Origin: Bradyrhizobium sp. 195
Lineage (GTDB): Bacteria; Pseudomonadota; Alphaproteobacteria; Rhizobiales; Xanthobacteraceae
Assembly: GCF_023101665.1 (NCBI RefSeq)
Contig: NZ_CP082161.1
Span: forward strand, 3,658,001 to 3,722,000
Direction of reading: 5' to 3'
DNA: 64,000 nt
Of the stretch, positions 33,710 through 42,423 are shown piece by piece. The notes beneath the pieces were generated by a model that saw only the letters and a program-made list of their open reading frames with translations, was not told where the DNA came from and made no database searches. Made by a program: the position numbers and the translations under genes. The first letter of the stretch is position 1; each line of letters starts with the position of its first letter.

Positions 33710-34459
33710 TTGAAGGTCTTAGTGCCGGTAAAGCGGGTGGTCGATTACAACGTCAAGGTCCGCGTCAAGGGCGATGGATCGGGCGTTGAACTCGCCAACG
33801 TCAAGATGTCGATGAACCCGTGCGACGAAATCGCGGTCGAGGAAGCGCTGCGCCTGAAGGAAGCCGGCAAGGCCACCGAGGTCGTGGTGGTCTCCATCGG
33901 CCCGGCGCAGGCGTCGGAGACGATCCGCACCGGTCTTGCCATGGGCGCCGACCGCGGCATCCTGGTGAAGGCCGAAGGCAGCGTCGAGCCGCTCGCGGTC
34001 GCCAAGATCCTGAAGAAGATTGCGGACGAAGAGCAGCCCGGCCTGATCATCCTCGGCAAGCAGGCGATCGACGACGACAGCAACCAGACCGGCCAGATGC
34101 TGGCCGCGCTGCTCGGCTGGTCGCAGGCGACGTTTGCCTCGAAGCTCGAGGTCGAAGGCTCCGACTTCAAGGTCACCCGCGAAGTCGATGGCGGCCTCCA
34201 GACCGTGAAGCTGAAGGGACCGGCGATCGTCACCACCGATCTGCGTCTCAACGAGCCGCGCTACGCCTCGCTGCCGAACATCATGAAGGCCAAGAAGAAG
34301 CCGATCGCGGACAAGACCGTCGCCGATTACGGCGTCGATGTCGCTCCGCGTCTCGAGGTCGTCAAGACGACGGAGCCGGCCGGCCGCAAGGCCGGCGTCA
34401 AGGTCAAGGACGTCGCCGAGCTGGTGTCGAAACTCAAGAACGAAGCCGGGGTGCTCTGA
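33710..34459 (+). CDS. etfB: Electron transfer flavoprotein subunit beta
   Basis: This 249-residue EtfB transfers electrons from acyl-CoA dehydrogenases to ETF:quinone oxidoreductase with EtfA. It is full-length and typical: [20 protein letters not shown] at the start, [59 protein letters not shown] and the C-terminal FAD/AMP-contacting arm. The start codon is TTG, behind a good AAGAGGTAA site. Base use is strikingly GC-rich and strongly biased at third positions compared with neighbouring catabolic genes, so it looks like a copy of the core-genome etfB. Its stop overlaps the etfA start (TGATG). Its partner here is frameshifted. Confidence 0.92.
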   Translation: MKVLVPVKRVVDYNVKVRVKGDGSGVELANVKMSMNPCDEIAVEEALRLKEAGKATEVVVVSIGPAQASETIRTGLAMGADRGILVKAEGSVEPLAVAKILKKIADEEQPGLIILGKQAIDDDSNQTGQMLAALLGWSQATFASKLEVEGSDFKVTREVDGGLQTVKLKGPAIVTTDLRLNEPRYASLPNIMKAKKKPIADKTVADYGVDVAPRLEVVKTTEPAGRKAGVKVKDVAELVSKLKNEAGVL

Positions 34460-35392
34460 TGACGACGCTTCTGATTGCCGAACACGACAATGCGTCGCTC
34501 AAGGATGCGACCAACAAGGCCCTGACCGCGGCTGCCGCGCTCGGCGCGGACGTCGAGGTGCTGGTCGCCGGCCAGAACGCCAAGGCCGCGGCGGATGCCG
34601 CCGCCAAGCTTGCCGGCGTGAAGAAGGTGCTGCTCGCCGACGGCGACCTCTACGCGCACGATCTTGCCGAGCCGCTGGCCGCGCTGGTCGTGTCGCTGGC
34701 TTCCGGACGCGATTGTCGCGCCCGCGACCTCGCGCTTCAAGAACGTGATGCCGCGCATTGCCGCCCTGCTCGACGTCATGCAGGTCTCGGAGATCACCAA
34801 GGTGGTCGCCCCCGACACCTATGAGCGCCCGATCTATGCCGGCAACGCCATCCAGACCGTGAAGTCCAAGGACGCCAAGAAGGTCATCACGGTGCGGACC
34901 TCGACCTTCGCGGCAGCGGGCGAGGGTGGTAGCGCCGCGGTCGAGAACGTGGCAGCGGCGGCCGATCCCGGCCTGTCGTCGTTCGTCGGCGAGGAAGTCG
35001 CCAAGAGCGACCGTCCCGAGCTGACCTCGGCCAAGATCATCGTCTCCGGTGGCCGCGCCATGCAGAGCCGCGAGAATTTTGCCAAGTACATCGAGCCGCT
35101 CGCTGACAAGCTTGGGGCCGGTGTCGGTGCCTCGCGTGCGGCGGTGGACGCCGGCTATGCGCCCAACGACTGGCAGGTCGGCCAGACCGGCAAGGTCGTG
35201 GCCCCCGAGCTCTATGTCGCCGTCGGCATTTCCGGCGCCATCCAGCATCTGGCCGGCATGAAGGACTCCAAGGTGATCGTCGCGATCAACAAGGACGAGG
35301 ACGCGCCGATCTTCCAGGTCGCCGATTACGGCCTGGTCGCCGACCTCTACCAGGCGGTTCCGGAAATCTTAGCCGAACTAAAGGCTGTATGA
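34459..35392 (+). pseudogene. etfA: Electron transfer flavoprotein subunit alpha, frameshifted
   Basis: The first frame encodes a normal EtfA start ([20 protein letters not shown]) through [12 protein letters not shown] and then becomes nonsense. From 34706 another frame continues [20 protein letters not shown] and runs normally to the end, including the FAD-binding segments [40 protein letters not shown] and [19 protein letters not shown]. Aligning the two frames shows 5 bases lost at about 34705, where the family has Gly-Tyr before Asp-Ala-Ile. Without correction no functional protein is made, so the cell must rely on another etfA. A sequencing error is possible but would have to be a 5-base loss. 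Confidence 0.85.
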
Positions 35393-35637
35393 TTCCGTTC
35401 TGCTCGTCGTTTGATGACAACGCTCATCTCCATCTGCGCGCGAGCGTCAGAGGTTTTGCGCGGAGGAAGCTTCTTTCCGTCTGAGAACTGGGTGGTGTGG
35501 TTGCCGATCACACATCCATTGAGCACGGTTGTGTTCATTTACCGCGGATGGCGTCATCACGCTTGTAGGGGCGACAATGCCGCGTCTTTGTGGGTTTCCG
35601 TTGATCCGCTTGTCAAAATAATATCTGGAGACATCGA

Positions 35638-36868
35638 ATGTCTGGACCTCTTGATGGCATCCGCATACTCGACCTTACGACCGTCATCTTAGGGCCCTAC
35701 GCTACTCAAATCCTCGCCGACATGGGGGCGGATGTCGTTAAAGTGGAAACCCCGGAAGGCGATAGCACGCGCTACACCGGGCCGGGCCGCAGCGCGGATA
35801 TGGCCGCGCTCTTCATGGGCGTCAATCGAAACAAGCGGTCCATTGTGCTAAATTTGAAGAAGCCGGAAGCGCTCGAGGCTCTCTATGCGCTGATCGATCA
35901 GGCAGACGTCCTCGTTCACAATATGCGTCCGCAGAAAGCGACGAAACTTGGCCTCTCTTCGGATCGCATACTGGCTCGCAACCCGAAGATCGTGTTCGCT
36001 GGTCTCTATGGATACCGCGAGGGGGGCGCCTATTCCGGGCGACCAGCCTACGATGACGTCATCCAGGCGCAGTGCGGGTTGGCTTCGTTGATGGCCGACG
36101 CTGATGGACGTCCCAAATTCGCTCCGACCGTCATAGCCGACAAAACATGCGCGCTGGCCGGCGCGTATTCGATCTTGGCGGCTCTTCTCAAACGTGAACG
36201 CACCGGCAAGGGTGGCATAGTCGAAATGCCAATGTTCGAAACGATGGCCTCGTTCGTGCTGGTCGAACACCTTTACGGTAAGATGTTTCAGGACGAGGAC
36301 TGGCACTCGGGCTACACGCGGCTGCTCAATCCATGGCGGCGGCCTCACGAGACCAAAGATGGTTACATCGCGGTGATGGCTTACAGCGACGTCCAGTGGA
36401 GACGCTTTTGACGAAGTAGGTCGACCTGACCTAAAACAAGATCCGCGTTTCCTGACTCTCGCAACTCGCACGACGAACATCGCAGATTTGTACCGTCTGG
36501 CCGGCGAATGCCTGAAAGCGAGAACGACAGCCGAATGGGAGGAAGTACTGACACGGCTCGAGATACCAAACGCCAAAGTCAACACGATCGACAGCCTGCT
36601 TGAAGATCCACATCTTCGAGAAGTAGGGTTCTTCCACGAGTTCGAGCATGAAACCGAGGGATCACTTCTTCTTGCTGACGCTCCCACCCGCTTCGACAAT
36701 GAAACTACCAGTTTTCGGCGAGGTCCACTAAAACTGGGGCAACATAGCGTCGAAGTCTTGAAGGAAGCCGGTCTTGACGATCGCGCTATCGAGCGGTTGC
36801 TCGATGCGGGCGCGGCAATCGGTCCGAACAGGCATTCTGAAAGGCAAGTCGTCTCTTCGACCTCGTAG
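35638..36868 (+). pseudogene. CaiB/BaiF family CoA transferase, frameshifted
   Basis: The first frame encodes a typical type III CoA transferase (GIRILDLTTVILGPYATQIL, ADMGADVVKVETPEGD, FMGVNRNKRSIVLNLKKPEA), with the catalytic Asp in AYDDVIQAQCGLASL. It stops at 36409-36411 after DVQWRRF. Translation in another frame continues DEVGRPDLKQDPRFLTLATR to 36868. The paralogue at 55.9 kb has QWRRLFVAINRPEL at this place, so two bases of a T-run appear lost. The combined length, about 410 residues, is normal. In these enzymes CoA is moved between carboxylic acids through an aspartyl-CoA intermediate. The truncated protein lacks the C-terminal domain. Confidence 0.82.
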
Positions 36869-37064
36869 CTCCGTGCCACCAATGTCCAACGCCTCTTGCC
36901 CAAGGGGCGTCATGATTGCGCGGCGCTGTCACGATCCACTTCTGCTGAGACATTGTGCTCCAAGTTGTTAGTTGTGCGGATGTTGACCGGGTCTCTGACG
37001 TTGGGTCGCTCTATCAGCTGGATTGGCTCTTGCCGAAGCCAGGTATCCAAGCGCGAGCCGCGCC

Positions 37065-38204
37065 TCAGTCGCGTGCGATGAGAGTGAAAGCAGCCGTCAA
37101 CTGAGGGCCGGAACGATCAGAGCTTTGCCAGCCTGGAGCAACGCCATAGTTGCGGGACTCACCGATGACGATAGGGGCAGGCGCCGGAAAGCTGACCCGA
37201 CCATCTGACGTTTCTGCCGTTACACGTCGCAGATGGGGGTGGGCGCTCAAGTCCGCCATCGTATTCACGTCCGCGAACGCAATCTTGGCATCGGTCAATC
37301 GCCGAACTAGCGAACCTCTGGAATAGGTCGCGAAGACGTCAGAAACAGCCTGGTCGGTAGCCCGCCGGTTCCGAATGCGGTCAGCCGCCGTTCTGAAGCG
37401 TGGATCATCTGGCAGCGTCGGAGCCTCGAGCACCTCAAGGCAGAGTCTGGTCCATTCGCCGTCGCTTCGGATTGAGACAAGAATGTTTTTTCCGTCTTTG
37501 GATCGAAATACTCCATGCGGGGCATGTAAGGGATGAACGAGTCCCGTGCGCTTCGGCGAGCGACCGGCTTCTGCATTCAAGAGTGGAGCAGTGAGCCAGT
37601 CCGCTATGACGTCAAACATCGATATTTGAATGTCGGCCCCATTCCCTGTTAGCCCGCGCGCGATGAGGGCCTCAAGCACTGCTGCATGCGCCGTAGCCCC
37701 GGTTGCCAATTCGATGATCGGAATGCCGGCTACGGCAGGCTCCTCCGGGCCACCTGTAATGGACGCCAGGCCGCTCTCAGCTTGGATCAGATTATCAGAT
37801 GTTCTGCGATGCGCGTATGGGCCTGTATCGCCGAAGGCCGAGATATTGCAGCAAATGAGCCCAGGATAAGCGCTGCATAGACGCTCAAGCGGAAAGCCAA
37901 GCGCGTCCATCGCGCCTGGCCCCAGATTTTGCATGAACACGTCGGCGGTCGCAATCAACCGTTCGAGGGTTTGGCGGCCAATTTCTGTTGCAAAATCGAG
38001 GGCGATCGAACTCTTACCGCGATTGAGCCAAGCGAGGCAGCCGATTGGTTCAGGCGTGGAAGCATCAGGGGAGGGGACAAGATCGCTGTTGCGGTGATCG
38101 ATCGTGAGAACTGTAGCCCCAGCGTCGGCCAACCGCGAGGTGCAGAACGGAGCCGCAATATCCCGTTCAATCGATACTACTTTGATGCCGTCAAGCGCCC
38201 GCAT
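37065..38204 (-). CDS. CaiB/BaiF family CoA transferase
   Basis: This 379-residue type III CoA transferase begins ALDGIKVVSIERDIAAPFCT and continues with WLNRGKSSIALDFATEIGRQ. The catalytic-Asp region is RRTSDNLIQAESGLASITGG, in which Asp near residue 137 is the expected nucleophile. It resembles mesaconyl/succinyl-CoA transferases. It ends the leftward operon (thiolase-fold protein, DUF35, MaoC, acyl-CoA dehydrogenase, this gene) and starts 27 bases after the dehydrogenase stop. It could activate the pathway acid using CoA from an end product such as succinyl-CoA; the donor is unknown. Confidence 0.86.
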   Translation of the reverse strand: MRALDGIKVVSIERDIAAPFCTSRLADAGATVLTIDHRNSDLVPSPDASTPEPIGCLAWLNRGKSSIALDFATEIGRQTLERLIATADVFMQNLGPGAMDALGFPLERLCSAYPGLICCNISAFGDTGPYAHRRTSDNLIQAESGLASITGGPEEPAVAGIPIIELATGATAHAAVLEALIARGLTGNGADIQISMFDVIADWLTAPLLNAEAGRSPKRTGLVHPLHAPHGVFRSKDGKNILVSIRSDGEWTRLCLEVLEAPTLPDDPRFRTAADRIRNRRATDQAVSDVFATYSRGSLVRRLTDAKIAFADVNTMADLSAHPHLRRVTAETSDGRVSFPAPAPIVIGESRNYGVAPGWQSSDRSGPQLTAAFTLIARD

Positions 38205-38231
38205 GATCTGCCCTACGCTACCGAGTTGTGC

Positions 38232-39389
38232 TCAGTAGGAGCGCGTCATTCCGAGCACGTGTTCTGCCACGTAGGACAGAACCAAGTTGGTAGAGATAGG
38301 TGCGACTTGATAGAGGCGAGTCTCCCGGAACTTGCGCTCGACGTCGTATTCCTCTGCGAAACCAAAGCCTCCGTGGGTCTGTAGGCAGGCGTTAGCTGCT
38401 TCCCATGATGCATCGGCGGCCAGCATTTTGGACATGTTCGCCTCGGCACCACAATCGAGACCGGCCTCATAGAGCCTCGTCGCTTCGCGCACCATCAGCT
38501 CGGCTGCCCTCATCGCTGCGTAAGCTTTGGCGATCGGAAATTGAACCCCTTGGTTCTGGGAGATTGGCCGGCCGAAAAGGACACGCTGGTTTGCGTAGTC
38601 GGTGGCCTTCTTAATGAACCATTTGGCGTCCCCAATGCACTCGGACGCAATCAAGATCCGTTCGGCATTCATGCCCGACAGGATGTAGCGGAATCCCTTG
38701 CCCTCTTCGCCGACAAGGTTCTCAGCAGGAACCTTCATGTTGTCGAAAAAGACCTCGGTGGTGGAATGGTTCATCATCGTCCGGATGGGGCGGATCGTGA
38801 GACCCTGACCAAGCGCCGCCTTCATATCGACGAGAAAAACCGAAAGCCCGTCGGTGCGCTTCCTTACGTTCTCCTTCGAGCTCGTGCGCGCGAGCAGCAG
38901 CATCAAATCGGAATGCTCAGCCCGGCTCGTCCAGATCTTCTGACCGTTCACAACGTAGTGCTCGCCTTCCTTGCGGGCTGTCGTCTTCAGCGAACTCGTA
39001 TCGGTGCCGCTAGTCGGCTCGGTCACACCGAAGGCCTGGAGCCGTAGCTCTCCGCTCGCAATGCCTGGCAGAAACTTTTGCTTTTGCGCATCGCTACCAT
39101 GCCTTAGCACCGTGCCCATGGTGTACATCTGGGCATGACAGGCTGCGGCATTGCAGCCGCAACGATGAATTTCTTCTAGGATCGCTGTTCCGGCCGAGAG
39201 GGGAAGACCGGCGCCGCCGTAGTTCTCTGGTATCAGTACCGACAAGTATCCCGATTGCGTGAGCGCTTTGACGAACTCCGTCGGGTAGGCCATTTTGCGA
39301 TCTAGATCGCGCCAGTACGAGCCGGGATACTGTGCGCACAGTTTCGCAACTGCATCGCGTATGTCTTGATGATCGAGATGATCTTGCAT
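38232..39389 (-). CDS. Acyl-CoA dehydrogenase
   Basis: This 385-residue dehydrogenase carries FGVTEPTSGTDTSSLKTTAR (FAD/substrate site), YVVNGQKIWTSRAEHSDLML and the arginine/FAD region VLFGRPISQNQGVQFPIAKA. At the C-terminus GFGFAEEYDVERKFRETRLY is followed by QVAPISTNLVLSYVAEHVLG; the classical YEGT catalytic Glu is absent and APIST stands in its place. This defines a distinct, fairly common subfamily. The base may be the Glu of SGMNAERILIA, at the isovaleryl-CoA dehydrogenase position. The ATG at 39387-39389 follows GGGATT and was preferred to a TTG upstream that overlaps the MaoC gene. Confidence 0.85.
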   Translation of the reverse strand: MQDHLDHQDIRDAVAKLCAQYPGSYWRDLDRKMAYPTEFVKALTQSGYLSVLIPENYGGAGLPLSAGTAILEEIHRCGCNAAACHAQMYTMGTVLRHGSDAQKQKFLPGIASGELRLQAFGVTEPTSGTDTSSLKTTARKEGEHYVVNGQKIWTSRAEHSDLMLLLARTSSKENVRKRTDGLSVFLVDMKAALGQGLTIRPIRTMMNHSTTEVFFDNMKVPAENLVGEEGKGFRYILSGMNAERILIASECIGDAKWFIKKATDYANQRVLFGRPISQNQGVQFPIAKAYAAMRAAELMVREATRLYEAGLDCGAEANMSKMLAADASWEAANACLQTHGGFGFAEEYDVERKFRETRLYQVAPISTNLVLSYVAEHVLGMTRSY

Positions 39390-39460
39390 GCTAATCCCGT
39401 CAGTCTGTTTGATCAAATGGCGGCCGCAGCTCACATGCGGCGAGTTCTGTGGCGATGGGG

Positions 39461-40321
39461 TCAACCGAGCTCAGTATGTCCGTTCTTTACGACTGTGACG
39501 TTCCGCTCGCGTACATGAGCTTCAAATGAAATCGAGCCGCCGTCCTTCCAAAGATCGACTGTAACCGTTTCGCCCGGAAATACCGGCGCTGAAAAGCGGG
39601 CGCGATGCCGCCGGAAGGCTGAAGGATCGTAATCGGCATAACTCTGCAAAACGGCCCGGCAGGTCAGTCCGTATGTGCACATGCCATGGAGAATTGGCTT
39701 TGGGAAACCGGCGCGACGCGCGAACTCGGGATCGCTATGAAGAGGATTCCGGTCGCCGGACAGCCGATAGATTAGCGCTTGGTCCTGCCGAGTGCTGATC
39801 CGAAGTGATTGATCAGGAGCCCGCCGAGGTATCTGATGAGGTTCAGGCATTCCATCGGACGGGCCACCGAAGCCACCATCGCCCCGGGCAAAACTGGAAG
39901 AGACTATGGTGGCGATCGCCTCGCCTTGGAGGTCTTTGACGACCACTTCATTTTGAACGATCGCGCCTTTGTCCTTGCCCTTGTCGTAAACGCCGCGGAC
40001 ACGCGCATCGGCGGTCACATCCGCCGAGGTGGGCATCGACTTGTGGAAGACAATATCGCGCTCGCCGTCGACGACCATAACTCGATTGAGATCGATAAAT
40101 CCAGGACGAGCGCCCCAGACGCATACAGAAGCGAAGGATGGGACGACCTTCAGTGCCCGTTGGGTCGCATATGCCTCGTTGACAAACTGCAATTCCTGTT
40201 CGTTAAGCGGATCCGCGCCCATGCCGATGCCTAGCGCATAGAGCATGACTTCGCGATCGCTCCAGGAGTAGTTCACACCCTCTGACTTTAGGCCGAGGAT
40301 GGCTGGATAATCGATGGGCAT
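39461..40321 (-). CDS. MaoC-like double hot-dog enoyl-CoA hydratase (hydratase 2 type)
   Basis: This 286-residue protein has two hot-dog domains, as in the hydratase part of multifunctional enzyme 2. The hydratase-2 motif is YRLSGDRNPLHSDPEFARRA, followed by GFPKPILHGMCTYGLTCRA (about residues 188-225), with the catalytic Asp and His. The N-terminal domain lacks this motif and is structural (FASVCVWGARPGFIDL and onward). It should hydrate trans-2-enoyl-CoA to the (3R)-hydroxyacyl-CoA. GAGGAG precedes the ATG. It follows the DUF35 gene by 57 bases, an arrangement that recalls the MaoC/DUF35/thiolase sets of steroid side-chain degradation. Confidence 0.87.
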   Translation of the reverse strand: MPIDYPAILGLKSEGVNYSWSDREVMLYALGIGMGADPLNEQELQFVNEAYATQRALKVVPSFASVCVWGARPGFIDLNRVMVVDGERDIVFHKSMPTSADVTADARVRGVYDKGKDKGAIVQNEVVVKDLQGEAIATIVSSSFARGDGGFGGPSDGMPEPHQIPRRAPDQSLRISTRQDQALIYRLSGDRNPLHSDPEFARRAGFPKPILHGMCTYGLTCRAVLQSYADYDPSAFRRHRARFSAPVFPGETVTVDLWKDGGSISFEAHVRERNVTVVKNGHTELG

Positions 40322-40378
40322 CGTGCGCTCCTCTCGTGCGCCTTCCGGAAACTCGACCGTCGGGCTTTCTGCTCAGGA

Positions 40379-40768
40379 TTAGGCCAGCGTGAAGAGAGGC
40401 AGCGGGGGGCCGGCCCCGTCTGTAGCCTTGAAGACGACCTTCACTTTCGCGCCAATGTGGAGCTTTTCGAGATCACAATCGACGAAATTCGTGTAGATGC
40501 GTGGGCCCTCCGCGAGAGTCACATATCCGAGGCTGTAGGGGCCGGTAGGCGAGCGTCGGGTGATGGTGAAGCTATAGACGACGCCTTCGCCGCGACTTTC
40601 CTCCCAGTCGGTCTCGCCCAAGCAGAAAGGGCAAAGTGCGCGAGGATAGTAATGGACGTCCTTGCACTCCCTGCAGCGCTTGATCAGGAACTTGCCTTGG
40701 GCCGCCGCTGTCCAGAATGGTTCTGTTTCCGGATTGGGCGTGGGGGCCAGATAGGTTCTTTCGGACAT
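40379..40768 (-). CDS. DUF35 OB-fold zinc-ribbon acyl-CoA-associated protein
   Basis: This 129-residue protein has an N-terminal zinc ribbon with four cysteines (CRECKDVHYYPRALCPFC, about residues 33-50) and a C-terminal OB fold (GVVYSFTITRRSPTGPYSLG). DUF35 proteins are obligate partners of thiolase-fold enzymes; in actinobacterial steroid degradation ChsH2-DUF35 binds the aldolase Ltp2. Here the ATG (40766-40768) shares its A with the TAA stop of the thiolase-fold gene, so the two are translationally coupled at what is probably a 1:1 ratio. The frame is open upstream, but that part overlaps the thiolase gene. Confidence 0.87.
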   Translation of the reverse strand: MSERTYLAPTPNPETEPFWTAAAQGKFLIKRCRECKDVHYYPRALCPFCLGETDWEESRGEGVVYSFTITRRSPTGPYSLGYVTLAEGPRIYTNFVDCDLEKLHIGAKVKVVFKATDGAGPPLPLFTLA

Positions 40769-41925
40769 TACACTCTCTCCAAGACGCAGGTAGCGGAGCC
40801 ATGACGGACACCCAGGAAGCCCCCGGTGCCGTGTGCGAGGGCGATGTCGCAGTTCGGGACTTGAACTTTCGGGTGCGCCTCCCCGCGCAATTGGCGGACG
40901 GCTTCGATCACCTTGGTAATGCCACCACGGTTGATCGGATGATTGTTGCACATGCCGCCACCGTCAGTGTTGAAGGGTAGCTTTCCAACGCCAGAAATAA
41001 GATTGCCGTCCGAAACAAATTTTCCACCATCACCTTTCTTGCAAAATCCAAGATCTTCGAGCTGCATCAGTACGGTTATCGTGAAAGAGTCGTAGATCGA
41101 GACGTATTTGATGTCTTTGTGCGTCACGCCAGCCTCGCTGAATGCCGCCGGAGCCGAGCGCACCGCTCCGGAATGCGTAAGATCGATGTCCTTTCCGCCG
41201 TACTGCCCCTTCTGAGATTCGCCGTGTCCAATGATGCGGACCAGGGGGCGCTTCAGGCTCTTCGCGATCTCTGGAGTAGTCACGATGATCGCTCCGCCAC
41301 CGTCTGTGACCACGCAACAATCATCGCGATGTAGCGGATCCGAGATCAAGGGAGAGTTGACAACGTCGTCCACCGTGACGACCTTTCTGAGAAAGGCATT
41401 CTCGTTATGTTGAGCGTGATGGGAGGCTGCGACTTTGACCCAAGCCAGCTGCTCGCTGGTAGTGCCGTACTCGTACATGTGGCGCATTGCGCAGATCGCG
41501 TAGGTGTTGACCGGAATGCCGCCGAGCGCCGCTTCGAATGCAATCTCTGGTCCGCCAGGCCGTACCGGGGGCTTCTCGGTGCGCGGCTTTCCGGCCAAGG
41601 TAATCAGGGCGATGCTGCATTTTCCGGCTGCGATCGCTGCCGCGGCGTGCCCGACATGGGCAATGTAACTTGATCCTCCCACGTCGGTGGAATCAAAGTG
41701 CTTCAGCTTGTTCAGGCCCAGATAATCCGCCATTACCAAAGAGTTCAGCACACCTTGGGCGTCGCCGGAGCAGAAGTATCCGTCCACGTCCCGGATGCTC
41801 AGCCCCGCGTCAGCTAGAGCACCTTTCGCGACCTCGGCGTGCAATTGCGCCGTCGATTTCTCGGGGGCATGGCGGGTCGGATGTTCGTAGATGCCTGCGA
41901 TATAGGCCTTGCCTTTGATTGTCAC
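40768..41925 (-). CDS. Thiolase-fold (SCP-x/Ltp-type) protein lacking the nucleophilic cysteine
   Basis: This 385-residue thiolase-superfamily protein of the SCP-x/lipid-transfer type starts KGKAYIAGIYEHPTRHAPEK. Where thiolases have the acylated cysteine (CASG), this one has FDSTDVGGSSYIAHVGHAAA with no Cys. The C-terminal CxGGG motif is ALAHGTGGFLGVR, also without Cys, while GGMCNNHPINRGG keeps a His. Claisen-type thiolysis is therefore unlikely, and a retro-aldol reaction with the coupled DUF35 partner (Ltp2-like) is a good alternative. I chose the GTG at 41923-41925, preceded by GGGAGC; the frame is open to 42021. It is the first gene of a five-gene leftward operon. Confidence 0.85.
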   Translation of the reverse strand: MTIKGKAYIAGIYEHPTRHAPEKSTAQLHAEVAKGALADAGLSIRDVDGYFCSGDAQGVLNSLVMADYLGLNKLKHFDSTDVGGSSYIAHVGHAAAAIAAGKCSIALITLAGKPRTEKPPVRPGGPEIAFEAALGGIPVNTYAICAMRHMYEYGTTSEQLAWVKVAASHHAQHNENAFLRKVVTVDDVVNSPLISDPLHRDDCCVVTDGGGAIIVTTPEIAKSLKRPLVRIIGHGESQKGQYGGKDIDLTHSGAVRSAPAAFSEAGVTHKDIKYVSIYDSFTITVLMQLEDLGFCKKGDGGKFVSDGNLISGVGKLPFNTDGGGMCNNHPINRGGITKVIEAVRQLRGEAHPKVQVPNCDIALAHGTGGFLGVRHGSATCVLERV

Positions 41926-42020
41926 GATTGCTCCCAGGATTTGGACGAAGGTAGGTGAAGCTCCGCGCGGGGTGCGCTGAGGTCCCAGAATGCCTCTCGG
42001 CGCGCAAGTCGTTCTGCCCA

Positions 42021-42040
42021 AATCGCATATGGGTGTGATT
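42021..42040. promoter_or_regulatory. Near-palindromic CATATG-centred element in a divergent promoter
   Basis: AATCGCATATGGGTGTGATT is an imperfect inverted repeat (AATCGCA / TGTGATT, one mismatch) in the 194-base gap between the thiolase-fold gene and the divergent enoyl-CoA hydratase gene. It resembles the palindromes at 31429 and 51011, which share ATCGCA and a CATAT centre. It is a candidate operator for both flanking operons. Confidence 0.45.
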
Positions 42041-42423
42041 TGGCCAGCAGCCCTTTTCAGGCGGCCTCTCGGTCGAGATCATCTTTGATAGGACCGCATC
42101 TCAAAAAGGTTGTGCAGTTATGAATGACGGAACGGGGCAGGGGTCGCCTGTCAACTACAGGCGTCAGGATGCAATCGGCATCATCGAACTAGCAAAGCCG
42201 GATCGCTTCAATTGTCTGTCGTTGGAAATGTTCCGTCGTTTCGAAAGTGCATTGAACGAGTTCGAAGGTAACCCTGAAGTCAGGGCAATACTCGTTCTGG
42301 CACAAGGAAAGAATTTCTGTACCGGCGCCGAACTCGACGAAGTCGAAGAGGTCGGCCGCTCAGCCGAGACCCTAAGAGCATTCCTCGAATTTGGGCACAA
42401 GACGCTATGTCGCTTTGAGGCTA

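Noticed and set aside
33820..34824. Long plus-strand frame overlapping etfB and etfA
   Set aside because: It is an Arg-rich out-of-frame reading of etfB, which itself is full-length and typical.
35393..35637. Short plus-strand frame between etfA and the CaiB gene
   Set aside because: It overlaps the CaiB start in another frame, has no family resemblance and no good ribosome site.
36381..36416. Programmed ribosomal frameshift in the CaiB gene
   Set aside because: The change corresponds to a two-base loss, no canonical slippery heptamer or downstream structure is evident, and other CaiB genes in the cluster are uninterrupted. Mutation or sequence error is simpler.
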